64,000 bases of DNA from the NCBI GenBank assembly GCA_016745075.1, contig JADGDD010000001.1, positions 1,117,125-1,181,124 of the forward strand, written 5' to 3'. Every line of letters starts with the position of its first letter. The first letter of the stretch is position 1. Shown piece after piece: positions 9,159-16,949 of this stretch. The stretch comes from Planctomycetota bacterium (GTDB lineage: Bacteria; Planctomycetota; UBA11346). The notes beneath the pieces were generated by a model, which saw nothing but the letters and a program-made list of their open reading frames with translations, did not search any database and was not told where the DNA came from. The translations under genes and the position numbers were made by a program.

Positions 9159-9617
9159 TTAAGTCTTTTTGCACTTTTTACATTTTTGTGTTGCCGTACA
9201 ATCTAGACAGGCACTTTTCTGTGCTGGATTTTTACCAGCATTGGCACCTTTAACACACGTTTTACATGTACTTGGATCTTTACAGTCTTTACATCCTTGT
9301 TTCTTGGCTTCACATCCTGAGCACGAATCTGCTTGGCCAGTTTTGACCATGTAGCAGCCTTTACATTTCACTGGTTTACCATCAACAAAACCAGCATCAC
9401 AACATTTACACCAACCGGTGCCTTTTGCTTGAATAGCACTCATGTTTTTACATTCAGTCTTTGTTGCTGTTTGATCAGCACTCGACGAAGCCGATCTGGA
9501 TGACGAATCACCTCCAGAACATGAAGTTAAGAGAATGCCAATTAAAAGCATGAAGCTAAGCATTGCCGATTTTGCAATTTTGAGCACTGTGTTATTGGTT
9601 GTTGTGGATATGTGCAT
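9159..9617 (-). CDS. Small cysteine-rich lipoprotein
   Basis: A 152-residue exported lipoprotein of no family I recognise. A hydrophobic signal (about 19-29) ends in the lipobox LTSC with lipidated Cys33, followed by a Ser-rich linker. The mature part has 16 further cysteines, mostly as CxxC pairs (CKCC, CKGC, CSGC, CKDC, CKTC, CLDC, CKKC) in a Lys-rich background, ending CKKCKKT. The repeated CxxC units suggest metal binding or a multi-disulfide fold; nothing visible decides between them. An AGGAGG ribosome site precedes the ATG. It lies 56 nt after a periplasmic thioredoxin-like gene on the same strand, a possible redox partner. Confidence 0.8.
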   Translation of the reverse strand: MHISTTTNNTVLKIAKSAMLSFMLLIGILLTSCSGGDSSSRSASSSADQTATKTECKNMSAIQAKGTGWCKCCDAGFVDGKPVKCKGCYMVKTGQADSCSGCEAKKQGCKDCKDPSTCKTCVKGANAGKNPAQKSACLDCTATQKCKKCKKT

Positions 9618-9673
9618 AAAATTCCTCCTAAGAAAAGCACGATGATGGAATCATAATTTTTACTACCTAAGTT

Positions 9674-10558
9674 TCATTTAGTAAGGCTTGGTAGTATATC
9701 AACTTGTATTTTCTTTGCGAGCGCGCTGTCTGTAGCAACTGACACGGCTTTTTCTAAATATGTACGAACAATGTCTTGGTCCTTTTGTAATTCCATAGAA
9801 ATTCCTGCCAAAAAATAGTAAATGAGCTGCCGTTGATCTGGCGTTTCTGCACTCATTGGCAATAAGAATTGTAATTTTTCTTCTGCCTGTTCCATATCTT
9901 GAGTCTCACGTAATTCACCCAGTATATGTTCTATACTATATTTGAGTTTATCGCCTCGTTTGTTCTCAGGGTCATTTGCTATCAACAGACTATAGAGCTC
10001 TTGCTGTTGCTGACCAGAAAGGGTTGAAGCAAGTTCGTCATTGAGCAAAGACACGATAGACTCTGATTGCGCAACACCTTGCAATTCTTGTATGCGTGCC
10101 AGTGCTGCGTCTCGCCGCTGAGGTCCGTCTTTAAAAGTCGCAAGGTGACTGAGATAAGCATCTACTCCCCCTTCATGGTATCCGGTTCGGCCATACTGTT
10201 CCCCCATAGAATCCAATAATATAATGGTAGGGTAACCCTCTACCTCATACCTTTGTTGTAACGCTTTATTTTGTGCTTGTAGATCTTTTGATTGCTGGCT
10301 TTTGTCCATTGGAAAGTCAATTTTCACAAGTACATATTTCTTTTGTGCTTCGGTGAGAAATGCTTCATGCTCAAACACTTCTTCATCTAAACGGATGCAC
10401 CATCCGCACCAGTCTGAACCGGTAAAATCTACCAACAGGTCTTTTCCTGATTGCTGCGCTTCTGCTAAAGCTGCATCAAAATTAGTCCGCCATATCTCCG
10501 CTGAATGAAGAGAAACAGTGAAACAGATGAGCACTACTACATGGATAAATGCTTTCAT
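9674..10558 (-). CDS. Periplasmic thioredoxin-like protein with CGWC active site
   Basis: Signal peptide (about residues 1-20, ending LHSA) followed by a thioredoxin-7/DUF255-like domain. The active-site segment is DFTGSDWCGWC, with cis-Pro in EGYPTIILLD. The domain covers about residues 22-145; the remaining 150 residues are helical and may be repeat-like. Likely a periplasmic disulfide reductase or isomerase. The DsbD-like protein at 58.7-60.6 kb could supply its electrons (inference). An AAGGAG site precedes the start. Probably co-transcribed with the downstream Cys-rich lipoprotein. Confidence 0.85.
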   Translation of the reverse strand: MKAFIHVVVLICFTVSLHSAEIWRTNFDAALAEAQQSGKDLLVDFTGSDWCGWCIRLDEEVFEHEAFLTEAQKKYVLVKIDFPMDKSQQSKDLQAQNKALQQRYEVEGYPTIILLDSMGEQYGRTGYHEGGVDAYLSHLATFKDGPQRRDAALARIQELQGVAQSESIVSLLNDELASTLSGQQQQELYSLLIANDPENKRGDKLKYSIEHILGELRETQDMEQAEEKLQFLLPMSAETPDQRQLIYYFLAGISMELQKDQDIVRTYLEKAVSVATDSALAKKIQVDILPSLTK

Positions 10559-10682
10559 TTTTACTCCTTTTTATTCTATACGCTCTCTCTTGAGAACTGT
10601 TTGCACTAAAATCCGAACAGCCCAACCGTCATCTTGACGAAACGCTCAAGTTCGTAAGCTGAGAGGTAATTGGAGGACAGAT

Positions 10683-11141
10683 ATGACATACAGAAAGTGG
10701 GACGAAGACTTCGAGACTGGCCTTACCAATATTGATAGCCAACATAGGGAACTGCTCGATACGATTAATGCTCTACACGCAGCCATTGAAGACCCCGCCA
10801 GCTCTGAATATTCTACTGAAAACCTCCTCAATTTCCTTTTTATTTACACCAACATGCATCTGAATGATGAAGAAGAGGAATTTGAAAAAACGGACTACCC
10901 TGACAAAGACAGGCACAAAGCCATACATCAAGAGTTTAGAGAGAGTATAGAAGACTTTCAAAACAAACTGGCCAACGACGAAACTGAAATAAACCACTAT
11001 GTTTTTGATTATCTCAGCGATTGGCTGATTAACCATATCCTCCAAATCGACCAAGAAGCCGCTGTTTACATTCGTAAGGCTCGTGACACAAGCTGGGAAG
11101 TACAGAAAGATGGTACACTGGTAGAAACTCCCAATCACTAA
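10683..11141 (+). CDS. Bacteriohemerythrin
   Basis: Small non-haem diiron O2-binding protein, probably cytosolic. The complete seven-ligand set can be placed: H21 (DSQHRELL), H59 and E63 (MHLNDEE), H78 and H82 (HKAIH), H118 and D123 (HILQID). Length 152 is normal for a single-domain bacteriohemerythrin. A GGAGG site lies upstream of the ATG. It stands alone between the thioredoxin operon and the SHOCT protein gene. Compare the hemerythrin-like protein at 37857-38246, which has lost some of these residues. Confidence 0.93.
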   Translation: MTYRKWDEDFETGLTNIDSQHRELLDTINALHAAIEDPASSEYSTENLLNFLFIYTNMHLNDEEEEFEKTDYPDKDRHKAIHQEFRESIEDFQNKLANDETEINHYVFDYLSDWLINHILQIDQEAAVYIRKARDTSWEVQKDGTLVETPNH

Positions 11142-11253
11142 ATAAACGAGTTATACTCATCCATGCTCCATTTTCTCATAAAGCCAGCACACATGCGCAT
11201 TGTTTTGACGACACTGATTCGTATCGTCACTGAACCAAAAGGAAACCTTTACG

Positions 11254-11910
11254 ATGAGCGAATCAGAGAACACCGAAACAAATACACTACTACCGACCTT
11301 GAGCGAGCAGCCTGAAATAGAACAAAAAGACCCAACCACTGCCATTATTCATAGACATGTGGGATGGGCAGTTGCCGCTGGGCTTGCTCCCATCCCACTG
11401 CTTGATTTAGCCGCAGTCACAGCAATTCAGTTGGATATGCTACGACAATTGGCCACTCACTATGGACAAAACTACAATGAAGACATTGGAAAGACATTCG
11501 TAACCGCACTAGCTGGCAGCACCGTTGCCCGTCTTGGTGCCAGCGCCATCAAGACTATTCCGGTTGTTGGCAGCGTTGTCGGCAGCTTGAGTATGAGCGT
11601 CCTTTCAGGCGCATCCACTTATGCTCTTGGCCATCTTGCCAAACACCGCTATGGCAATGGTGATGATTTAAATATCATCAACATGGACACAGTTAAAGAA
11701 ACATACGATGATTTATTTCAGAAAGGGAAAAAATTGGTTGCTCAGCTTGAGAAAGAGGCTGAGGAAGCAAACAACACAGATAGCCCTGATAATGAAGAAA
11801 AGCAGGCTCTACTCTCCGCAGTTGAGCGCTTAGCTAGTTTGCGCGATAAAGGCATTCTGTCTGAGGAAGAATTTGCAGAACAAAAAGCCAAGCTACTCGA
11901 ACGTTTATAG
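11254..11910 (+). CDS. DUF697/YcjF-like membrane protein with C-terminal SHOCT motif
   Basis: Residues about 25-140 form an alpha-helical membrane-associated domain resembling DUF697 (IIHRHVGWAVAAGLAPIPLLD, then two Gly/Ala-rich hydrophobic helices). Residues about 160-185 are acidic and linker-like. The last 30 residues (LASLRDKGILSEEEFAEQK) are a clear SHOCT motif, a short oligomerisation element. Function unknown. An AAGGAA site precedes the ATG at 11254. It is followed by a strong bidirectional terminator shared with the convergent transketolase gene. Confidence 0.75.
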   Translation: MSESENTETNTLLPTLSEQPEIEQKDPTTAIIHRHVGWAVAAGLAPIPLLDLAAVTAIQLDMLRQLATHYGQNYNEDIGKTFVTALAGSTVARLGASAIKTIPVVGSVVGSLSMSVLSGASTYALGHLAKHRYGNGDDLNIINMDTVKETYDDLFQKGKKLVAQLEKEAEEANNTDSPDNEEKQALLSAVERLASLRDKGILSEEEFAEQKAKLLERL

Positions 11911-11927
11911 ACAAAAATGCATCTTAC

Positions 11928-11966
11928 ACAAAAGGCCCAAAGAGCAAAGCTCTTTGGGCCTTTTGT
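11928..11966. terminator. Bidirectional terminator between the SHOCT protein and transketolase genes
   Basis: An 18-bp perfect inverted repeat (11928-11945 with 11949-11966) with a 3-nt loop, GC-rich centre and A/T edges, sits exactly between two convergent stop codons. Confidence 0.9.
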
Positions 11967-11983
11967 TATTTATTTCTTAGTCT

Positions 11984-14086
11984 TTATGCAAAGAAGCTTG
12001 CTGCTGCTTCTGTAATACCAGCAGGGCCGATACCATGCTTGTCATATAATTCTACTGCGGTGTATGAACTTTGACCAAAATGACCACGAACACCAAGCAA
12101 CTTCACACTGAAATCGACAGAGGCTTCTGCAAGAGCCGTTACCAACATGCTACCTGCACCACCAATCGCTTGATGATCCTCTACCGTAACCAAACGACCA
12201 CCACAACGAGCGAGTGCTGCTGTATGCGCTTCAAGGTCTGGCTGGTTTGGAATCGCATTATTCAAGAGTACCGCACCAATACCTTGTTCTGCAAGTTGGT
12301 CTACAGCTTGTTGTGCATAAGCAACGCTAGAAGCGTTAGCGCTTACAACCACGCTCTTATCTTTGCCTCCCTCTACAGAAGATGTGGTATCGGCAACAAT
12401 CTGTGCTTTACCCCATTCATATTTACCATCTGCAACGAGTGAGATTGGGAAGTTTTCACGACCACAGAAGAACAGTACACTGTTTGGTGTTTCGCCTTTA
12501 GCTCGTTTATCAGCAAAGTCACGAATTGTATGAGCCATCGCCCATTCTGCTTCCTCTGCTGATGCTGGGCAATATACGGTGGTATATGGAATAGCGCTGG
12601 TCATCGCAAGATACATTAGCCCTTGATGAGAAGCACCATCTGCTGCGTCTTGAAAACCAATATGGCTAAAGACACCGATAATTGGAGACTGACTTAAGTT
12701 CGCCATACAAATTGGTAAAGCACCTTTAGTTACACCAAATTGGGCAAATGTGTCAACAACAGGAATATAGCCCTGCTTTGAAAAACCCGTTGCAGCGTTC
12801 ACCATGTTAGATTCAGCAATACCAACATCAAAAGTAAACTGTGGAAATGCCGTTTGGAATGGACCAACGCCTGTTGAACCAGCGAGGTCAGCACTGACAG
12901 AGACAACTGGCAAGCCCTCTTCTGCGCAAGCAATCATCGCTTTTGCAAAACCACCTTGGATTTTTCCGGTTGGAGCTGCATCTGATTTTGGTTTTGCTGC
13001 CGCTGCTGCTTCTTTTGCTTGACCTGCTGCTTCAAGTTCTGCCAACCAATCAGCATAAACTGGTGGTAATTCTTTACAGCCACCGCTTTCAGCAATTTCA
13101 TTAACGAAAGCACGTAGCGCTGATGGATTACCAAGTGGGAAACCGTGACCACCAGAAGCACTTTCTTCGGTAGAAACAACACCTTTACCTTTGACTGTTT
13201 TCACCCAAACCGCAACCGGTTTAGTAGCATCACCTTCTGCAGTACCAATAGCAGCTTCAATTGCAGTAAAGACCGCTTGTAAGTCATGGCCTTCTGCAAC
13301 TTCAACAACATCCCAGCCTTGCGCGGCAAGTGCATCAAAACTAGGAACCATACTGAAGCTTTGTTCATCAATACGACCGGATAGTTTTGTATTGTTATCG
13401 CTCAGTACCATCACGAATGGTGTAGTTTTACCTTTGGCGGCAAGTCCAGGAATGGCGGCAACTGCTTCGCGCGCTTCACCTTCCATCATCGCCCCATCAG
13501 ACATAACACAAATGGTTGTACGTTCAGTATTATTTGCGAGGCGATCTGCCAGAGACAAACCTTGGGCAATTGGCAAACCAGAACCGAGTGGTCCATTAGA
13601 AACCATAACACCTTCAGGGAAAATATGTCCCTCACCGTGACCCGTTAGTTTTGATTCCACCGAACGGAACCCTTTAAGGTCTGCCATGGTCATACCAGCA
13701 AAACCATAATTTGCTTTTACCGCATAAATTCCATTTTCAGCATGACCAGCATCGTTTACAAAATTCCAACGTGTGTGCCATTCTTTGTTATCTTTTAATG
13801 GTTCGAACATAATTCCGTGCAAAGCCGAAATAATTTCAGCAAAACCAGATGGGCCGCCCCAGTGACAAGCCGCACCACCCATAACAGCGTTCATATTCAT
13901 CAGTGCTAAAGACAAACGTGTTGATGTTGGACATGCAACTTTTAACTCGCTACCATCGGCTTTTTTTACGCTGGCTGCGTAGTTTGGCTCGCCTGGTGTT
14001 CCTGCAAGTGGGTTTGGGTAAGCAAGACCGGAACGGTGTGCGTTCTCAGGTGAAACGGCTGCTGCGGTTGGCATTTCGGCGCCCAT
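11984..14086 (-). CDS. tkt: Transketolase
   Basis: Thiamine-diphosphate enzyme of the non-oxidative pentose phosphate pathway. The TPP-binding segment appears as MSDGAMMEGEAREA followed by LSDNNTKLSG, so Ser replaces the first Gly of the usual GDG. The N-terminal half has HWGGPSGFAEIISALHG and GHGEGHIFPEG. The pyrimidine domain (DVGIAESNMVNAATGFSKQG) and a C-terminal domain follow in one chain. The start at 14086 is chosen because AGGAGA lies just upstream; a longer frame from 14149 would overlap the histidine kinase gene. The enzyme is divergent from E. coli TktA, so substrate range is assumed. It lies 40 nt downstream of the kinase and may be read from the same message. Confidence 0.88.
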   Translation of the reverse strand: MGAEMPTAAAVSPENAHRSGLAYPNPLAGTPGEPNYAASVKKADGSELKVACPTSTRLSLALMNMNAVMGGAACHWGGPSGFAEIISALHGIMFEPLKDNKEWHTRWNFVNDAGHAENGIYAVKANYGFAGMTMADLKGFRSVESKLTGHGEGHIFPEGVMVSNGPLGSGLPIAQGLSLADRLANNTERTTICVMSDGAMMEGEAREAVAAIPGLAAKGKTTPFVMVLSDNNTKLSGRIDEQSFSMVPSFDALAAQGWDVVEVAEGHDLQAVFTAIEAAIGTAEGDATKPVAVWVKTVKGKGVVSTEESASGGHGFPLGNPSALRAFVNEIAESGGCKELPPVYADWLAELEAAGQAKEAAAAAKPKSDAAPTGKIQGGFAKAMIACAEEGLPVVSVSADLAGSTGVGPFQTAFPQFTFDVGIAESNMVNAATGFSKQGYIPVVDTFAQFGVTKGALPICMANLSQSPIIGVFSHIGFQDAADGASHQGLMYLAMTSAIPYTTVYCPASAEEAEWAMAHTIRDFADKRAKGETPNSVLFFCGRENFPISLVADGKYEWGKAQIVADTTSSVEGGKDKSVVVSANASSVAYAQQAVDQLAEQGIGAVLLNNAIPNQPDLEAHTAALARCGGRLVTVEDHQAIGGAGSMLVTALAEASVDFSVKLLGVRGHFGQSSYTAVELYDKHGIGPAGITEAAASFFA

Positions 14087-14126
14087 AGTATCTCCTCTTA
14101 TTTGGGGCGCTTGATGATGGGGAATT

Positions 14127-15818
14127 TTACTCAGACGCAAGCCAATCATTAAGAGCTGTACGCAAAGAATCTTTAGTGATTGGCTTACTTAAATAACCAT
14201 CCATTCCAGATTCTAGACATTTTTCTGAATCACCTTCTAGGGCATTTGCTGTCAACGCGACAATCACTTGATGTTCCTGAGTGCCACTTTCCTGTTCGTC
14301 CAAACGTATACGCCGTGTCGCTTCATACCCATCCATTTCTGGCATCTGACAATCCATCAGCAACATATCATAAGGGCCATTGTTTCTGTACGCGTCAACG
14401 CCCTCCACACCATTATTTGCTATATCAACAACACATCCAAATATTTTCAACATCGCTAAAGCCACTTTTTGATTAACGAGATTATCTTCAACAAGCAAGA
14501 TGCGTTTACTGGTTAAATCAACTTCTACATTTGTCTCTATTATTTTAGGAGAAGAATTTTCTAAACATTCTTCGCAGCTCCCAACAGCAAATGAAGCCGT
14601 AAACGAACTGCCTATTCCGCAAACACTTTCTACCTGCAAATCTCCACCCATTAATTTGCATAAAAAACGACTAATCGTAAGCCCCAACCCTGTACCACCA
14701 AACTTACGTGTCGTCGAATCATCTTCTTGAGAAAATTCTCCGAAAATCATTTCCATTTTCTCTGGTGCAATACCTATACCAGTATCTACAACCGTAATAA
14801 AAAGTTTATGATCTCCATCCACTGTCTTTTTTTTCTGATATCCAACCTGCACTGTAATCGAGCCTTGTTCCGTAAACTTAATGGCATTGCTTAATAGATT
14901 TAATAAAACCTGTTTTATTCGCACCGCATCAGTTCGACAACAATCTGGAACATGTTCATCAACCTTCAGGAGAACTTGCAAATTCTCTACTTCTGCGTTG
15001 TGGGACAGCACAGCCATGGTCGCATGAAGAACTTCTCGCACAATAACAGGAGACCGTTCTATGGCCATCTGTTTTGCTTCTATTTTTGAATAATCAAGAA
15101 TATCGTTAATTAATAACAATAAACTTTCACCACTATTTTTCACAATCCCAAGATACTCATAACCTTTTTTATCACTAATGTAAGGCTCTAGTAAATCGGT
15201 CATACCAATAATACCATTTAAAGGCGTTCGTATTTCATGGCTCATATTTGCCAAAAAACGTGTTTTGGCCTGTACTGCTGCTAAGGCACGTTCATTAGCT
15301 TCTCGTAATTCTTCTTCTCGCTTGCGTCGCTCTTCTGACTCAACTTTTGCCAGACGCATAGCTGCCTTATATTTTTCTTGCCGCGCAAGAGCTTCGCTCA
15401 TGTCGACCACTGAAATCAACGCAAGGTTTTCATGCCCTTCTTGTGCCAAACTACTCACAATGGTTTGCTGTGCTCGTAAAGTTGCAGCACTGTCTTGCGG
15501 CACTCCTTCTTTACTCTGACGGCGGCGTTTCTTTTTCTGATTCGGCAAACAAAAAAGATAAGGAGAAAATTCTACTGAAAAAATGACTGGTGCACCAATT
15601 TCAAAAACAGAATTTAAACGATTTTTGTAACGCGGTTCATGTAAATGTGGGTACAATGATAGTAAGGACTGATTCAGTGCATCTTTTGAACTTATTGTTG
15701 ACCAATCAGACAGTACAGTATTCCAAAGATATATGCGATAAGAGCTGTCAATGACACAAACGCCGATGGGCATTTGATTAAAAAGTGATTGTTCGACAGC
15801 AGAAAGTTGTATGGTCAT
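14127..15818 (-). CDS. Hybrid sensor histidine kinase/response regulator
   Basis: Cytosolic sensor kinase of 563 residues. Order: PAS-like domain (about 10-140, interrupted by a basic stretch KKKRRR near 97), coiled coil (145-185), HisKA with H194 ([13 protein letters not shown]), HATPase with N311 (LLSNAIKF) and [10 protein letters not shown] plus GGTGLGL, then a receiver domain (438-560) with predicted phosphoacceptor D489 and conserved K545. No membrane segments, so it senses an internal signal or works with a partner. Its ATG follows immediately after the cheC-like stop (TAAATG), linking it with the response regulator and CheC-type phosphatase in one operon. Confidence 0.93.
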   Translation of the reverse strand: MTIQLSAVEQSLFNQMPIGVCVIDSSYRIYLWNTVLSDWSTISSKDALNQSLLSLYPHLHEPRYKNRLNSVFEIGAPVIFSVEFSPYLFCLPNQKKKRRRQSKEGVPQDSAATLRAQQTIVSSLAQEGHENLALISVVDMSEALARQEKYKAAMRLAKVESEERRKREEELREANERALAAVQAKTRFLANMSHEIRTPLNGIIGMTDLLEPYISDKKGYEYLGIVKNSGESLLLLINDILDYSKIEAKQMAIERSPVIVREVLHATMAVLSHNAEVENLQVLLKVDEHVPDCCRTDAVRIKQVLLNLLSNAIKFTEQGSITVQVGYQKKKTVDGDHKLFITVVDTGIGIAPEKMEMIFGEFSQEDDSTTRKFGGTGLGLTISRFLCKLMGGDLQVESVCGIGSSFTASFAVGSCEECLENSSPKIIETNVEVDLTSKRILLVEDNLVNQKVALAMLKIFGCVVDIANNGVEGVDAYRNNGPYDMLLMDCQMPEMDGYEATRRIRLDEQESGTQEHQVIVALTANALEGDSEKCLESGMDGYLSKPITKDSLRTALNDWLASE

Positions 15819-16439
15819 TTAGTTATCATTATCCTCTAGCAAGCGGTCGAGGCCTTGGCATATTTCTTCTGTTCCTCCAAGATCAAAGAGTAACATAAAA
15901 CGTCCAACAACTTCAGTCCCTTCCACCGTAAACTCAACCTGTGCAAGTAAGACAACAGCATCAACATCGGCCCATTCTGCGCACAGCACTGATAAATCTT
16001 CCTCATCATATTCTGGCACGTCATAATGGAGCCGTTCTTTAAAAACGTTACTCATTGAACCCATAATACCGTTAATCAGTACATTGCCGACTTCGGTTAA
16101 AATGGATTCTTTTTCCGCTTCTAATTCGTCTGCGTCTGGTGCTTCTTCTCCCATCAGTAAACAAACCATGGATGAGGCGCTATCTACACGGAACATTAAA
16201 GCTGCAACACCATTGAATTCTCCACGAAAACGCTGTTCTACCATAGAAAAGTTTTGATCAAGGTCTGCTATTGATTCAAGTAAATATTCTCCATCCACCA
16301 TATTCAATCGCGGCACCTGCAATTGCACCCGTCGTTCAACCATCTCACTCAGTGATGCTCCCGCCCGACCAATACCGATGTTAACCAACTCTGTCAGTAC
16401 TTCCATGCGTTCATCAGTAAACTGTTCTTTAACTCCCAT
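15819..16439 (-). CDS. CheC-type chemotaxis phosphatase
   Basis: CheC/CheX family phosphatase acting on phosphorylated response regulators. Both catalytic motif helices are visible: ELVNIGIGRAGASLSEM near residue 16 and ESILTEVGNVLINGIMGSMSN near residue 108, each with the key acidic residue and Asn. The 206-residue length matches CheC rather than the shorter CheX. It overlaps the stop of the response regulator gene by 1 nt and abuts the hybrid kinase start, so the likely target is one of those receiver domains. Confidence 0.9.
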   Translation of the reverse strand: MGVKEQFTDERMEVLTELVNIGIGRAGASLSEMVERRVQLQVPRLNMVDGEYLLESIADLDQNFSMVEQRFRGEFNGVAALMFRVDSASSMVCLLMGEEAPDADELEAEKESILTEVGNVLINGIMGSMSNVFKERLHYDVPEYDEEDLSVLCAEWADVDAVVLLAQVEFTVEGTEVVGRFMLLFDLGGTEEICQGLDRLLEDNDN

Positions 16440-16807
16440 CAGTCTGCCCCAAGCAATGTCACTAAAGCCTCTTCAATTTGGTCACTCGTGAACGGTTTAT
16501 TAATGAAAACAAGTGCGCCAAGCGCACGGGCATCTTCCTTAACTGCGTCCTGAATATCGGCAGAGGCCACAATTTTAGGCACCCCTGCCCCACATTCTCG
16601 TAATCTTCTCAGGAGACCAAGACCATCAAGGTTTGGCATCAATAAATCGGTTATAATACAATCTATACGACTTTTCTCCGCTTCATAGACTGCTAAGGCG
16701 TTTTCTCCGTCAACCGCAGGTAATGCTTCATGCCCTGCACTTTTTACATAACGCATCATCATTTTGCGTGCAAAACTGTTATCATCTACAACTAAAACCA
16801 CGGCCAT
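16439..16807 (-). CDS. Single-domain response regulator (CheY-like)
   Basis: Stand-alone receiver of 122 residues. Acidic pair VVDDN near residues 6-10, phosphoacceptor D54 (IITDLLMP), Thr/Ser position at SA (about 82), conserved K104 (INKPF). The start at 16807 is supported by GGAGGG six bases upstream; the longer frame from 16861 adds residues without similarity. It is first in the operon with the CheC-type phosphatase and hybrid kinase. Confidence 0.92.
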   Translation of the reverse strand: MAVVLVVDDNSFARKMMMRYVKSAGHEALPAVDGENALAVYEAEKSRIDCIITDLLMPNLDGLGLLRRLRECGAGVPKIVASADIQDAVKEDARALGALVFINKPFTSDQIEEALVTLLGAD

Positions 16808-16949
16808 AAGTATCCCTCCACAAGCAAAATACCGCATTTCTACCTTTTTCGCAAATACCAATTTGGTTAACAGAGCCTACAGGACAAAAATACCCCATTG
16901 AATATGGTTAAAAGGTCGGAATCCTAGCCGCCCCACTTGGAGAAAAGCT

